Shown piece after piece: positions 9,974 through 21,215 of a DNA stretch of 64,000 nt. Source of the DNA: Roseiarcus sp963820095 (GTDB lineage Bacteria; Pseudomonadota; Alphaproteobacteria; Rhizobiales; Beijerinckiaceae). Each line of letters opens with the position of its first letter. Within the stretch, counting starts at the first letter, position 1. The position numbers were made by a program, and so were the translations under genes. The notes below the pieces were generated by a model. That model was not told the origin of the DNA and ran no database searches. It saw only the letters and a list, made by a program, of their open reading frames with translations. The stretch spans positions 488,068 to 552,067 of the forward strand of contig CAWFZA010000008.1 in NCBI GenBank assembly GCA_963820095.1, read 5' to 3'.

Positions 9974-11585
9974 ATGGACGGAAGGATGAGCGAAGCGACA
10001 ACGCCACGCTTGAGCCGGCGCAGATTGTTCGAGATCATCGGCGCGAGCGTCGGCGGCGCGGCGGCCTATCAGGCGATGACTCGGCTCGGATATGCGGAGG
10101 AATCGCGCTACCGCGGGCCGATCAAGCTCGACGGCGATCCCAAAGGCGCGTCGGTCGTCATTCTGGGGGCCGGCCTCGCCGGCATGACGGCCGCGATCGA
10201 ACTCGAGCGCGCCGGCTATGCCGTGAACGTGCTCGAATACAACTCGCGTCCGGGCGGACGGAACTGGACGCTGCGGGGCGGCGACGTCTACACGGAACTT
10301 GGCGGCGCCACGCAAAAGTGCGAATTCGACGCCGGCCTCTATCTCAACCCGGGGCCGTGGCGCATTCCCTATCATCATTATGCGCTGCTCGACTATTGCC
10401 GCCGTTTCGGAGTGGCGCTCGAACCCTTCATTCAGCTCAATCACAACGCCTATCTGCATTCCCGCGACGCGTTCGACGGCAAGCCGCAGCGCATCCGCGA
10501 CATCAAGTCCGATTTCGACGGCGGCGTCGCCGAGCTCTTGGCCAAGGCCACGAAAAAAGGCGCGCTCGACGACTGCGGTGTCGAAGGAGGATCAGGAAAT
10601 CCTGCTCGAGGCGCTGCGCTCGCTAGGCGCGCTCGACACGGACTTCCGCTACAAGGCGGGTGAGGATTCGGCCGCTCATCGCGGCTATGCGAAGCATCCG
10701 GGAGGAGGCCTTGGCGCCGAGCCGATCGACGGCGATCCGATCGGGCTGCACGACATTCTGACGTCGCGCTTGTGGCGGGGTTTGCAGAGCTTCCTGCTCT
10801 ACGACTTTCAAACCACGATGTTCCAGCCCGTCGGCGGCATGGGCAGGATCGGTGAGGCCTTCGCGCGGCAGATTCCAGATCGCATTCGCTACGGCGCGAA
10901 GGTCGTCGCGATTCGCCAGACCGATAGCGGCGTCGCGGTCGAGTTCGAGGACCTTGTTGCCGGCGGAACTGTCCGAGAGGTCAGGGCCGACTGGTGCGTG
11001 TGCGCGATTCCGCTCAGCATCCTGAGCCAGATCTCGATCAACGTGTCCCCACGGATGAAGGCCGCGATCGACGCTGTCCCCTATGCGTCGGCGGTGAAGT
11101 TCGGGCTCCAGTTCTCGCGCCGGTTCTGGGAGGAGGACGAGCACATCTTTGGCGGCATCAGCTACACCGACCTGCCGATCCGCCAGATTTCCTATCCGAG
11201 CGCCAATTTCAATATGGGCGGCAAGGGCGTGCTGCTCGGCGGCTACACGTTCGACGGACCGAACTCTTATGAGTTCACGGCGATGGCGCCAGCCGAAAGA
11301 GTGAAGCGCGCGGTTGAGTTCGGCGCTGAGATCCACCCGCAATATCTGACCGAGTTCGAGAACGGTGTTTCGGTCGCCTGGAGCCGGGTCCCGTTCACGC
11401 TCGGCTGCGCGGGCGACTGGTCGGACGAAGCGCGAAAAGCGCATTACACCGATCTCTGTCAGATCGATCGGCGGATCGTTCTGGCTGGCGAGCACGCCTC
11501 CTACATTCCGGCTTGGCAGGAGGGGGCCATCCTCTCGGCGCTCGATGCGATCCAGCGGCTGCACAAGCGGGTGATCGCATCATGA
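9974..11585 (+). CDS. Flavin-dependent amine oxidase, Tat-exported
   Basis: About 530 residues. The N-terminus carries a twin-arginine signal (LSRRRLFEIIGASVGGAAAY), so the folded flavoprotein should reach the periplasm. The FAD-binding loop is VILGAGLAGMTAAIELE, then RPGGRNWTLRGGD, and the C-terminal FAD contact is RRIVLAGEHASYIPAWQEGAILSA. It belongs to the monoamine oxidase/L-amino acid oxidase family. It overlaps the following cytochrome c gene by 4 bases, so that cytochrome, rather than oxygen, may be its electron acceptor (inference). A frame break at about 10574 is repaired by removing one t, giving ALDDAVSKEDQEILLEAL. The amine substrate is unknown. Confidence 0.85.
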
Positions 11586-12007
11586 GACGCGTCGCGCTGC
11601 TCGCGCTTGCGCTCGCCGCTTCGGCGGCTGGTCGCGCGCCGGCGGTGTCCGGCGACGCTCCGACGAAAAGCGCCGACATGAGCCGCGGATGGAAATTCGG
11701 CGAGCAGGGTGGAGCGGACCTCTTCCGTAACGTCTGTGCCGCCTGCCATCAGCCCGACGCCAAGGGCGCCGTCGGCGCCGGAACCTACCCGCCACTTGCC
11801 GCAGATGAGAACCTTGCTTCGACCGATTTCATCCTGGCGGTGCTGTTCGGCGGGCTGAAGGACATGCCGCCGCTCGGAGGCATGATGAGCGACGCTCAAG
11901 TCGCCGACGTCGTCACCTATGTCCGCACCCACTTCGGCAATTCTTACCTGGACGCCGTTTCGGCCGCGGACGTTGCTGCGGCGAGGCGGCGGGCGGCCGC
12001 GCCTTGA
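11582..12007 (+). CDS. Periplasmic c-type cytochrome
   Basis: A 141-residue protein with a Sec signal (MRRVALLALALAASAAGRAPA) and one haem-attachment site CAACH in LFRNVCAACHQPDAKGA. The region GGLKDMPPLGGMMSDAQVADVVTYVRTHFGN supplies the axial methionine and closing helix typical of class I cytochrome c domains of alcohol- and amine-dehydrogenase partners. The start codon overlaps the amine oxidase stop (ATGA), so the two are translated together, and it likely takes electrons from that flavoenzyme. Confidence 0.88.
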   Translation: MRRVALLALALAASAAGRAPAVSGDAPTKSADMSRGWKFGEQGGADLFRNVCAACHQPDAKGAVGAGTYPPLAADENLASTDFILAVLFGGLKDMPPLGGMMSDAQVADVVTYVRTHFGNSYLDAVSAADVAAARRRAAAP

Positions 12008-12030
12008 CTGCCGCCGAACGCTCCAGGTCC

Positions 12031-12069
12031 GAGAGTATAATAACAAAGATAAACTGTTATTATACTCTC
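12031..12069. terminator. Perfect AT-rich hairpin between convergent genes
   Basis: A perfect 15-base stem (gagagtataataaca pairing with tgttattatactctc) encloses a 9-base loop. It sits between the convergent cytochrome c and lon genes and stands out as AT-rich in GC-rich DNA. There is no clean T run on either side, so it may terminate in both directions weakly, protect RNA ends, or be a protein-binding site. Confidence 0.6.
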
Positions 12070-12086
12070 GCGGCCTGAAACCGCGA

Positions 12087-12152
12087 GGGCGGAACTAAAA
12101 GGGGTCGCAAGCCACTGATCTCATTAAGGCGCGCCGGTAAAAATGCCGTTAG
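12087..12152 (-). repeat. 66-base dispersed repeat, copy A
   Basis: Read on the minus strand, this starts ctaacggcatttttaccgg and ends cccttttagttccgccc. It closely matches the element at 25410-25475 on the plus strand, with the same total length. It lies just after the AT-rich hairpin, downstream of lon. Confidence 0.7.
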
Positions 12153-12186
12153 AACCGGACGCGGGCACGCGGTCGCGCGAACGTTC

Positions 12187-14591
<2,405 letters not shown>

Positions 14592-14599
<8 letters not shown>

Positions 14600-15008
14600 T
14601 CGGGGCCTCCGACTTCTCCAGCGTGATAAGCAGCGTGCCGTTTGAATCCGACCGATGGATATCGCGGTAGCGCCCCGCAGGCAGACGGATGCGGCGTTCG
14701 AACCGGCCTTGCGGCAGTTCGAGACGATGGATGACCGCCGTGCGCATCTCCACCGGATAGGTCCGACATCCGGAAATCACCAATTCGCTTTGATTGATGA
14801 CCGCCTGGACCTCGTTGAAGTCGACTCCCGGCAGAGCCACCAGCACCAGCACTGCTTGTTCGGTTTCAAGCACGTCGACTGGCGGCTCCCAGGCGACTGG
14901 AGAGCGCGAGCTGGATGGCGGAAAGAACTGCCTATGCATGCGCTCCGCGCGCGCGAGCATCTCGAACGCCTCCGACCACATCCAGTAGCTAGGAAATTTC
15001 GCTTCCAT
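14592..15008 (-). CDS. Small heat-shock protein, Hsp20/alpha-crystallin family
   Basis: A 138-residue ATP-independent chaperone. The alpha-crystallin domain runs from WEPPVDVLETEQAVLVLVALPGV through VINQSELVISGCR to the closing GRFERRIRLPAG and NGTLLITLEK. I chose ATG 15008 (MEAKFPSYWMW); an upstream GTG adds 18 poor residues. Its last codons overlap the lon start, so chaperone and protease are translationally coupled. The usual C-terminal I-x-I anchor is not obvious. Confidence 0.88.
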
Positions 15009-15262
15009 CGCCTCACCCGAACCAACGGCGCTGGCTTTTGATCCAGACCTGCCGACGCTCAATAGCGCAATTCCCGGCCGCGTTCATCCCATGCTCTGGC
15101 GTCGTTGTCCGGATCAAAGACGGACTTTGCGCCGACGAGGCGCCTCCAAAAGCGAATTGCGGCGGGGTAAGATCAAACGCGCAGGGCAAATCGGGCTTAG
15201 TTAACCTAGCGTATTTGCGGACGGGCCGGCGTAGGGGAAGGCCGTGGGCAAGGGAGGTGGAT

Positions 15263-18200
15263 ATGCTGGATACCTCGATTGAGATCCTGACGACACCGCG
15301 CCGAGACGATCTCGACCTTTTGCAGATCGCCAACGGGTCGGGGATGTCCGTAAGCGTCCTGCCGACTGGGGCCATCTTCGCCATCGAGCATGCGCAAGCG
15401 AACCGCCGCGTCATGATCAATCAGACACTGGCGTCGCCGGTGGCCAATGGCATGGCGCGCCTCTACTTGCGCGCCGGCGGACCGCAGCCGGCGATTCTGC
15501 CCATGATCGGCCCCGAGCGTGGGCTTCGCGTCGGCGCTTCGGACGATCGTTACGTGTGGGAAGGAAATGGGAGCGGCATCAGCCATCGAGTCACCCTTTG
15601 GCTGCATTCGCGGCTGAATGCATGGTTCTGGCGGGTCGAAGTCGTGAACCGCCGCGTCGAGGCGTCGCCATGCGACGCCGTCCTCGTCCAGGATCTGGGG
15701 CTCGGCGATCAGGGCTTCCTGATGAACAACGAGGCCTACGCCAGCCAGTATCTGGACCACTATGTCGCGGACCATCCACGGCTGGGCCACGTCCTCATGG
15801 GTAGGCAAAATCTGTCGCAGGGCGGAGCTTATCCGTGGGCCGCGCACGGCTGCCTCGAAGGCGACGCTGGCTTCGCGACCGACTTTCGGCAAGTGATGGG
15901 CCCCGCTTACCGCGACGCCGATCAGCTCGACCTTCCGTTCGGCGCGAATCTGCCTTCGGAACGTCTTCAATACGAGACAGCTTGCGCGGCTCTGCAATCC
16001 AAAGCTGTGATGCTCGAACCCGGCGGGGCGGCGTCCTGGACGTTCTTTGGATTCTTCAAGCCTGATCATCCCGCGGCGTCGAGCGACGCCGACCTGAGTC
16101 TGGTTGACGCCGTCGACGGCGCCAGCAGGGACTGGACGCTCCGCGATAGTCGATCTATCCGCCCCGCCGCGAACTCTGCTGCATGACGCCTGGGCCGCCG
16201 TCGCGGGAAAGCTCGACGAGAAGGCGATAAAGGCGCGCTACCGGCGGCGCACGCATGTCGAACGCCAGGAGGGTAAGCTTCTGTCGTTCTTCGTTCCGGA
16301 ACGAACCCACAGCCGCCACGTCGTCCTGCGGGAGAAAGAGCGCATCGTGTGGCGGCGCCACGGTTCCTTGGTGCGCAGCGGCCAGTCGATGCTACCTGAC
16401 GAGACAATCCTGAGCGCCACGGCATGGATGCATGGCGTGTTCGGAGCGCAGCTCACAATCGGCAACACGTCGTTCCACAAGCTCTTCTCGGTCTCGCGTG
16501 ATCCCTACAACATCACCCGCGCGAGCGGATTGCGCATGCTGATGGAGGCAAACGACGGATGGCGGCTGCTGACCGTTCCGTCCGCCTTCGAGATGGGGCT
16601 CAGCGACTGCCGCTGGATCTATCGGCTGGCTGAGCGCACGGTCACGGTCACGGGGACTGTTTGCGGCGACGAACCGGCGATGCAGTGGCGCGTCGACGTC
16701 GATGGCCCGCGATGCCGGCTTCTCGTCTTTGGGCATCTTGTGCTTGGCGAGCAGGAGTTCGGGGTTGCGGGCCGCATCGAGATTGACTCGAAGCGAAAGC
16801 GCTTCACCTTTCGGCCCGATCTCAATGATCGCTGGGGCCAGCAATATCCTCAAGCCCTCTATCGCCTTGTGACAAGCACGCCTGGGCGGATCGAAGCCAT
16901 CGGCGGCGACGAACTGCTTTATGCTGATGGCAAGCGCCGCGCCGGCGGATATATCGCCATCCGCACGAAGCCAACGAACGAATTCGTATTCGCGGTCGTC
17001 GGCTCCATGGCCGATGCAAAGCTGGCGAACGCGCTGACGTCAAAATACGCCAAGCCTGTCGACGAAGCGGCGATGCTTAAGCCGGCCCATCGCTTCTGGC
17101 GAGACCTGACCCGTGGCGTCCGGGTGAAGAGCGCCAAGAATTCGGCGGATGCTCTTGCCGTCGACACGAGCTTCCCGTGGCTCGCACATGACGCAATGAT
17201 CCATCTGACGGCGCCGCACGGTCTCGAACAATATACCGGCGGCGCGTGGGGCACGCGTGACGTCTGCCAAGGGTCGATCGAGCTTCTGCTGACGCTCGAG
17301 CACGATCAGCCGGTCAAGGAGATCCTGCGCATCCTCTTTGCTCAGCAATATGAGGAGAACGGCGATTGGCCGCAATGGTTCATGCTCGAACCCTATTCCG
17401 TGGTGCAGGATAAGGAATCGCATGGCGATATCATCATCTGGCCGCTCAAGGCGCTCTGCGACTATGTCGAGGCTACCGGCGACTTTGCTTTTCTCGATGA
17501 AGGGATTGCGTGGCGCCGCGCGGACAATTTCGAGAAGACGGCGCACGCCGACCCGGTGACTGGCTCACATCGACAAGCTGATCGAGACGGTGCGCGCGCG
17601 CTTCATTCCGGGCACGAACCTTGTTCGCTATGGCCACGGCGACTGGAACGATTCGCTGCGGCCGGTCGATCCGACGACGAGCGACTGGATGACGAGCGCC
17701 TGGACGGTCGTGCTGCTTTACGAGCAGCTGCGTCGCTACGCGGAGATCCTTCGTCAGGCGAAGCGCGCGCCAAAGCGCGCCAAGGCGCTCGATGCGCTCG
17801 CGGCCGCGGTGCGCAAGGACTTCAACGCCCATCTTATTCGCGACGGAGTGGTCGCCGGCTATGGCGTGTTCCGACCGGAAGGCGGCGAGCCTGAGCTGTT
17901 GCTGCATCCAAGCGATAAGAAAACCGGCCTCGCCTACTCGCTCCTGCCGATGACGCAGAGCATGATCGGCGGCATGTTCACGCAGGCCCAGGCGCGCAAG
18001 CACTTGAGCCTGATCCGCAAGCATCTTCTCTTTTCTGACGGCGCGCGGCTCATGGATAAGCCGATCGCCTATCACGGCGGTCCGGAGACGTTCTTTCAGC
18101 GAGCGGAATCTGCCGCCTTCTTCGGGCGCGAGATCGGGCTCATGTATACGCATTCGCATCTGCGCTATGGCGAGGCGGTGAGCGACATGGGCGAGTTTGA

Positions 18201-18555
18201 GGCGCTGTGGGAAGCGCTCTTGGTCGCGAACCCAATCGCTGTGACAGACGAACTGCCGAATGCTTCGCTGAGGCAGCGCAACGCTTATTTCAGCTCCAGC
18301 GATGCGGCGTTCAAGGACCGGTATCAGGCGAGCGACGAATGGGCGCGCGTCAGAGCAAACTCGATCGCGGTCGATGGCGGCTGGCGGGTCTATTCAAGCG
18401 GGCCCGGTCTCTACGCCAATATGCTCATCCGCCATGCTTTCGGATTGAGACGCCAATTCGGCAGGCAAATCGTGACGCCGGGATTGAGAAAATCGCGTAG
18501 AGACCTCAGCCTCGAATGGCCTGGGCGGCCTGGCGGCGGCTCGCGGCGGCGGTAA
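15263..18555 (+). CDS. GH94 glycoside phosphorylase (1,2-beta-oligoglucan phosphorylase-like)
   Basis: About 1,100 residues after two frame breaks. ATG 15263 follows a strong ribosome site (gggaggtg). The N-terminal beta-sandwich regions include SRLNAWFWRVEVVNRR; the (alpha/alpha)6 barrel has TRDVCQGSIELLLTLEH and the acid-catalyst motif YGHGDWNDSLRPVDP. GH94 enzymes split or make beta-glucosides using phosphate; this length, without a glycosyltransferase domain, suits sophorose-type oligoglucan phosphorylases rather than the giant cyclic glucan synthase. No signal peptide, so it acts in the cytoplasm. Breaks lie near 16150 and 17560. The usual C-terminal strand domain after FGRQIVTPGL looks shortened, and the gene end overlaps the convergent GH15 gene by 50 bases. 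Confidence 0.78.
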
Positions 18556-19906
18556 TGAAGGCGGCGTAGCTCCAGGCGAGGCGCTTGGCCGATGTCTGCG
18601 CACCAGTTGCGCGATCGAACTGTTCCGAGAGATCACCGCTCGGGGGCGTGTACGCCTGCACCGTGCGCATGAACATATCGCCGCGTTCGAGAGCGGCCTT
18701 GGTTGGACTTTCGCCAGCCAAGCCCTCGCGGAAGCGCGCGTTGTCCTCGGTCACGGCCAACTGGGCGCCTGATTGCAGCGCAGTGGCCAATCGGAAATAG
18801 AACTCGGCAGCGGCGAGCGTTGCTAGATACCAAGGGTTGCCGCCATAGTATGCGTCTCTAGCGTAACGTCCGAGCGCGGGAGCCTGATAGGTGGGGCGCT
18901 TCAAGTTGATCGGATATTCGGCGTCGAACCGCTCTTCGAGCGCGACCAGAGTCGCCTGCGCCCTTGGGTCGAGCACGCTGTGCGTCCCCGCTCGGCGGCC
19001 GGCGTGAAGCACGCCGAGAACCACCGAAATGTCCAGAGCCTTGTTTGCGGCGCCCCCGTCGATGACGCCCATCCTTGAACGGCAATAGCCGTCTTTCTCA
19101 CTCCAATAAGCGTCGAGGCTCGCAGCGAGTGCGTCCGCGACGGAGCGGCAGTTTCCCGCCTGTGCCGCGTCGCCCGCCTCGTCCAGCCAGCCGGCGCCGC
19201 GAGCAAGCGCTTCGGCTTGCACGAGTTGTGTGTAATGGTGATATCCGGACTCCTCCTCCCAGATGTCGAACGAGGGCCTGCTCGCGCGCGCCCGGACGAA
19301 GTCGAGGTTCCCGATCACGAGCTCTAGCATTGCGGCTCGGACATTCTCGTCAAGGTCGGGCTGGGCGTCGCGCCAGCGAATGAGCGCAAGGACTTCGAGC
19401 GCCGGCCCATCATTCTGGGGCCGCGCCCATCGAGTGAAGTCGAGCGTTCCATCCGGATTGACGCGGGCTTCGCCGAGGACCGCGTCGCCATGCACGGCCG
19501 CGAGCTCGTTATCGGGCCGAACATATTGCAGGAAGGAGGGTTGAACCTTTTGCCGGAAATGGTCCTGACGAAGAAACTCGCGTCCATCCAGCTCGCGCAG
19601 CGCTCGATTGAAGTCCACGAACTCGCGCAAACGCTCGATCGCCGTTGCGTCCACAAGCTCCTCCGCCAGGGCCACCCGCAACGCGTCGATGACGATGGCC
19701 GAATCTCGGCGCCAGTGGAAAAAATAGTCGGGGTCGGGATCATAGGCGGCGAGCACCGGCGACGCCACCACCGATCCCGGACGCGGAACGATGCGCTGCC
19801 CGAAGCCGGGACGCTCCTTGATGATGTGGGTAGCCGACACGGCGCCCAGCATCGCGCCCGCCGCAAAGCGCGCCTCTTTCGCTATCCAGTCATCAAGCGT
19901 GGTCAC
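18506..19906 (-). CDS. Glycoside hydrolase family 15 protein (glucoamylase-like)
   Basis: About 466 residues from GTG 19906, which overlaps the upstream stop (GTGA). The GH15 (alpha/alpha)6 fold shows in YFFHWRRDSAIVIDALR, in FDIWEEESGYHHYTQLVQAEAL with the catalytic acid region, and near the end in LSEQFDRATGAQTSAKRLAWSYAAFITA, where the general-base glutamate lies. Family members release glucose from the ends of alpha-glucans or act on related sugars. No signal peptide is seen. It is the last gene of the ABC-GH144-GH15 string, so it probably works on the same imported or stored glucan. The substrate is not shown by sequence. Confidence 0.85.
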   Translation of the reverse strand: MTTLDDWIAKEARFAAGAMLGAVSATHIIKERPGFGQRIVPRPGSVVASPVLAAYDPDPDYFFHWRRDSAIVIDALRVALAEELVDATAIERLREFVDFNRALRELDGREFLRQDHFRQKVQPSFLQYVRPDNELAAVHGDAVLGEARVNPDGTLDFTRWARPQNDGPALEVLALIRWRDAQPDLDENVRAAMLELVIGNLDFVRARASRPSFDIWEEESGYHHYTQLVQAEALARGAGWLDEAGDAAQAGNCRSVADALAASLDAYWSEKDGYCRSRMGVIDGGAANKALDISVVLGVLHAGRRAGTHSVLDPRAQATLVALEERFDAEYPINLKRPTYQAPALGRYARDAYYGGNPWYLATLAAAEFYFRLATALQSGAQLAVTEDNARFREGLAGESPTKAALERGDMFMRTVQAYTPPSGDLSEQFDRATGAQTSAKRLAWSYAAFITAAASRRQAAQAIRG

Positions 19907-21204
19907 GCTGTCGCTGAGACGAAGTGTGGACTCTTGAAGCCTAGCCTCTTCATCCCCTCGCGGATTTCGGGGACGCTCATGAACAGGTTCCAAATGAGGC
20001 CCGTACGGTAGTTTTCGATCATGACGACGATCGGCCCCTGGCTGATCGCGAGGTAACTGTCAGCGTACCAATCATGTTGTTCGCTGAATCCGTCGATGAA
20101 GCCGTACCGTCCCCAAATCTTGTCGCCGAGATTGTCGTGAAAGTGCCGCAGCGCCGCCATCGCCTCATTCGGCGCGTAGGGGAAGCTCGACAAAGCAGCG
20201 CTCGGAGTAATGACGCCCTTGTCGTTGCTGGGAGAATGCGCGTCATAGCCCCTGACTGAGTCGCCGGCGGTAAGGCCCCAACAATTTGGCCCATAGCCTT
20301 TATAGCCCCGCGGATTGCGGACGCAGTAAGCGTAGTTGATGCGGGTATGCGCTTCGTTTTGCCGCCAGTAATCCGCGTAGGCGTCGTTCAAGCCGCGCGG
20401 ATCGATGCCGCAAAAGGAATAGTGGGTGAAGAAGAGCGGTCCCCCCCAGTCAGGCCCAAGTGGAAGCTCGACGCCCTCAAAATTGCGCCGATTGAGGAAC
20501 TGACGGCCCTGCGCCCAGCCCTCGTGATAGGCTTCGACCGCGATCGAGTAGCGTGGCGAAGAAGCGGCCAGCACATAAGCGATGAGACACTCGTTCCAGC
20601 CGCGGATCGGATGGTTGAGGGCAAACCCGTTGGTGTGACTCCAGTGCCAGGTGAGGGCGGTTCGAGTGCCCTGGGTGTACCAATCCCATTCCGCTTCGCG
20701 CCAGAGATAGGTGATGCGGTCGCGAATGCGCGCCTCTTCCGGCGTATCGCCGCTGAAATAGGCGCGGACGCACAGAAGCCCCTGAAACAAGAAGGCGGTC
20801 TCGACGAGATCGGCGCCGTCGTCCTTGCGGCTGAACGGCTTGGTCGCGCCCGTGTCTCCACGCATGAAATGGGGATAGAGACCGTGGTAGCAGGTCGCCC
20901 GTTCGAGGCAGTCGAGAGCTTGGGAGACGCGCGTCTGCAAGTCAGTCCGGGTGACCCATCCCCGCTCGCAGGCCACGATCAACGCCATCAGCCCGAAGCC
21001 AGAGCCTCCAACCGCAATGTCATGATCGGGCGGGTCCGTAAGCCGTGCGACGCGATCGCGCGCCAAGCCGCTGACCGGCTCCGCGCTGTCCCAAAAATAG
21101 CGGAAGGTCTGGCGCTGGACGAGGTCAAGCAAATCCTCGTCAGATAGCTTGTCCTTCTGCTTGATTTCCTTGGAGTGCGACTTGGTTTTGGCGGAATGTG
21201 GCAT
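19903..21204 (-). CDS. Glycoamylase-domain protein (GH144 endo-beta-1,2-glucanase-like)
   Basis: About 433 residues. After a charged lead (KTKSHSKEIKQKDKLSDED) the domain opens LLDLVQRQTFRYFWDSAEPVSGLARDR, the hallmark of the PF10091 glycoamylase group, then GSGFGLMALIVACERGW, WHWSHTNGFALNHPIRGWNECLIAYVLAASS and WGLTAGDSVRGYDAHSP. This fold occurs in GH144 beta-1,2-glucanases and in the cyclising domain of cyclic glucan synthases. No signal peptide is visible, unlike many GH144 enzymes, so it is probably cytoplasmic. I use ATG 21204 over the TTG 6 bases upstream. It lies 11 bases after the ABC gene. The family is secure; the beta-1,2 specificity is inferred from the GH94 and GH3 neighbours. 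Confidence 0.8.
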   Translation of the reverse strand: MPHSAKTKSHSKEIKQKDKLSDEDLLDLVQRQTFRYFWDSAEPVSGLARDRVARLTDPPDHDIAVGGSGFGLMALIVACERGWVTRTDLQTRVSQALDCLERATCYHGLYPHFMRGDTGATKPFSRKDDGADLVETAFLFQGLLCVRAYFSGDTPEEARIRDRITYLWREAEWDWYTQGTRTALTWHWSHTNGFALNHPIRGWNECLIAYVLAASSPRYSIAVEAYHEGWAQGRQFLNRRNFEGVELPLGPDWGGPLFFTHYSFCGIDPRGLNDAYADYWRQNEAHTRINYAYCVRNPRGYKGYGPNCWGLTAGDSVRGYDAHSPSNDKGVITPSAALSSFPYAPNEAMAALRHFHDNLGDKIWGRYGFIDGFSEQHDWYADSYLAISQGPIVVMIENYRTGLIWNLFMSVPEIREGMKRLGFKSPHFVSATA

Positions 21205-21215
21205 CGGCAACCTGT

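Noticed and set aside
15263..18555. The GH94 gene as a cyclic beta-1,2-glucan synthase (NdvB)
   Set aside because: NdvB has about 2,800 residues with a glycosyltransferase domain and membrane helices; this gene has only the GH94 part.
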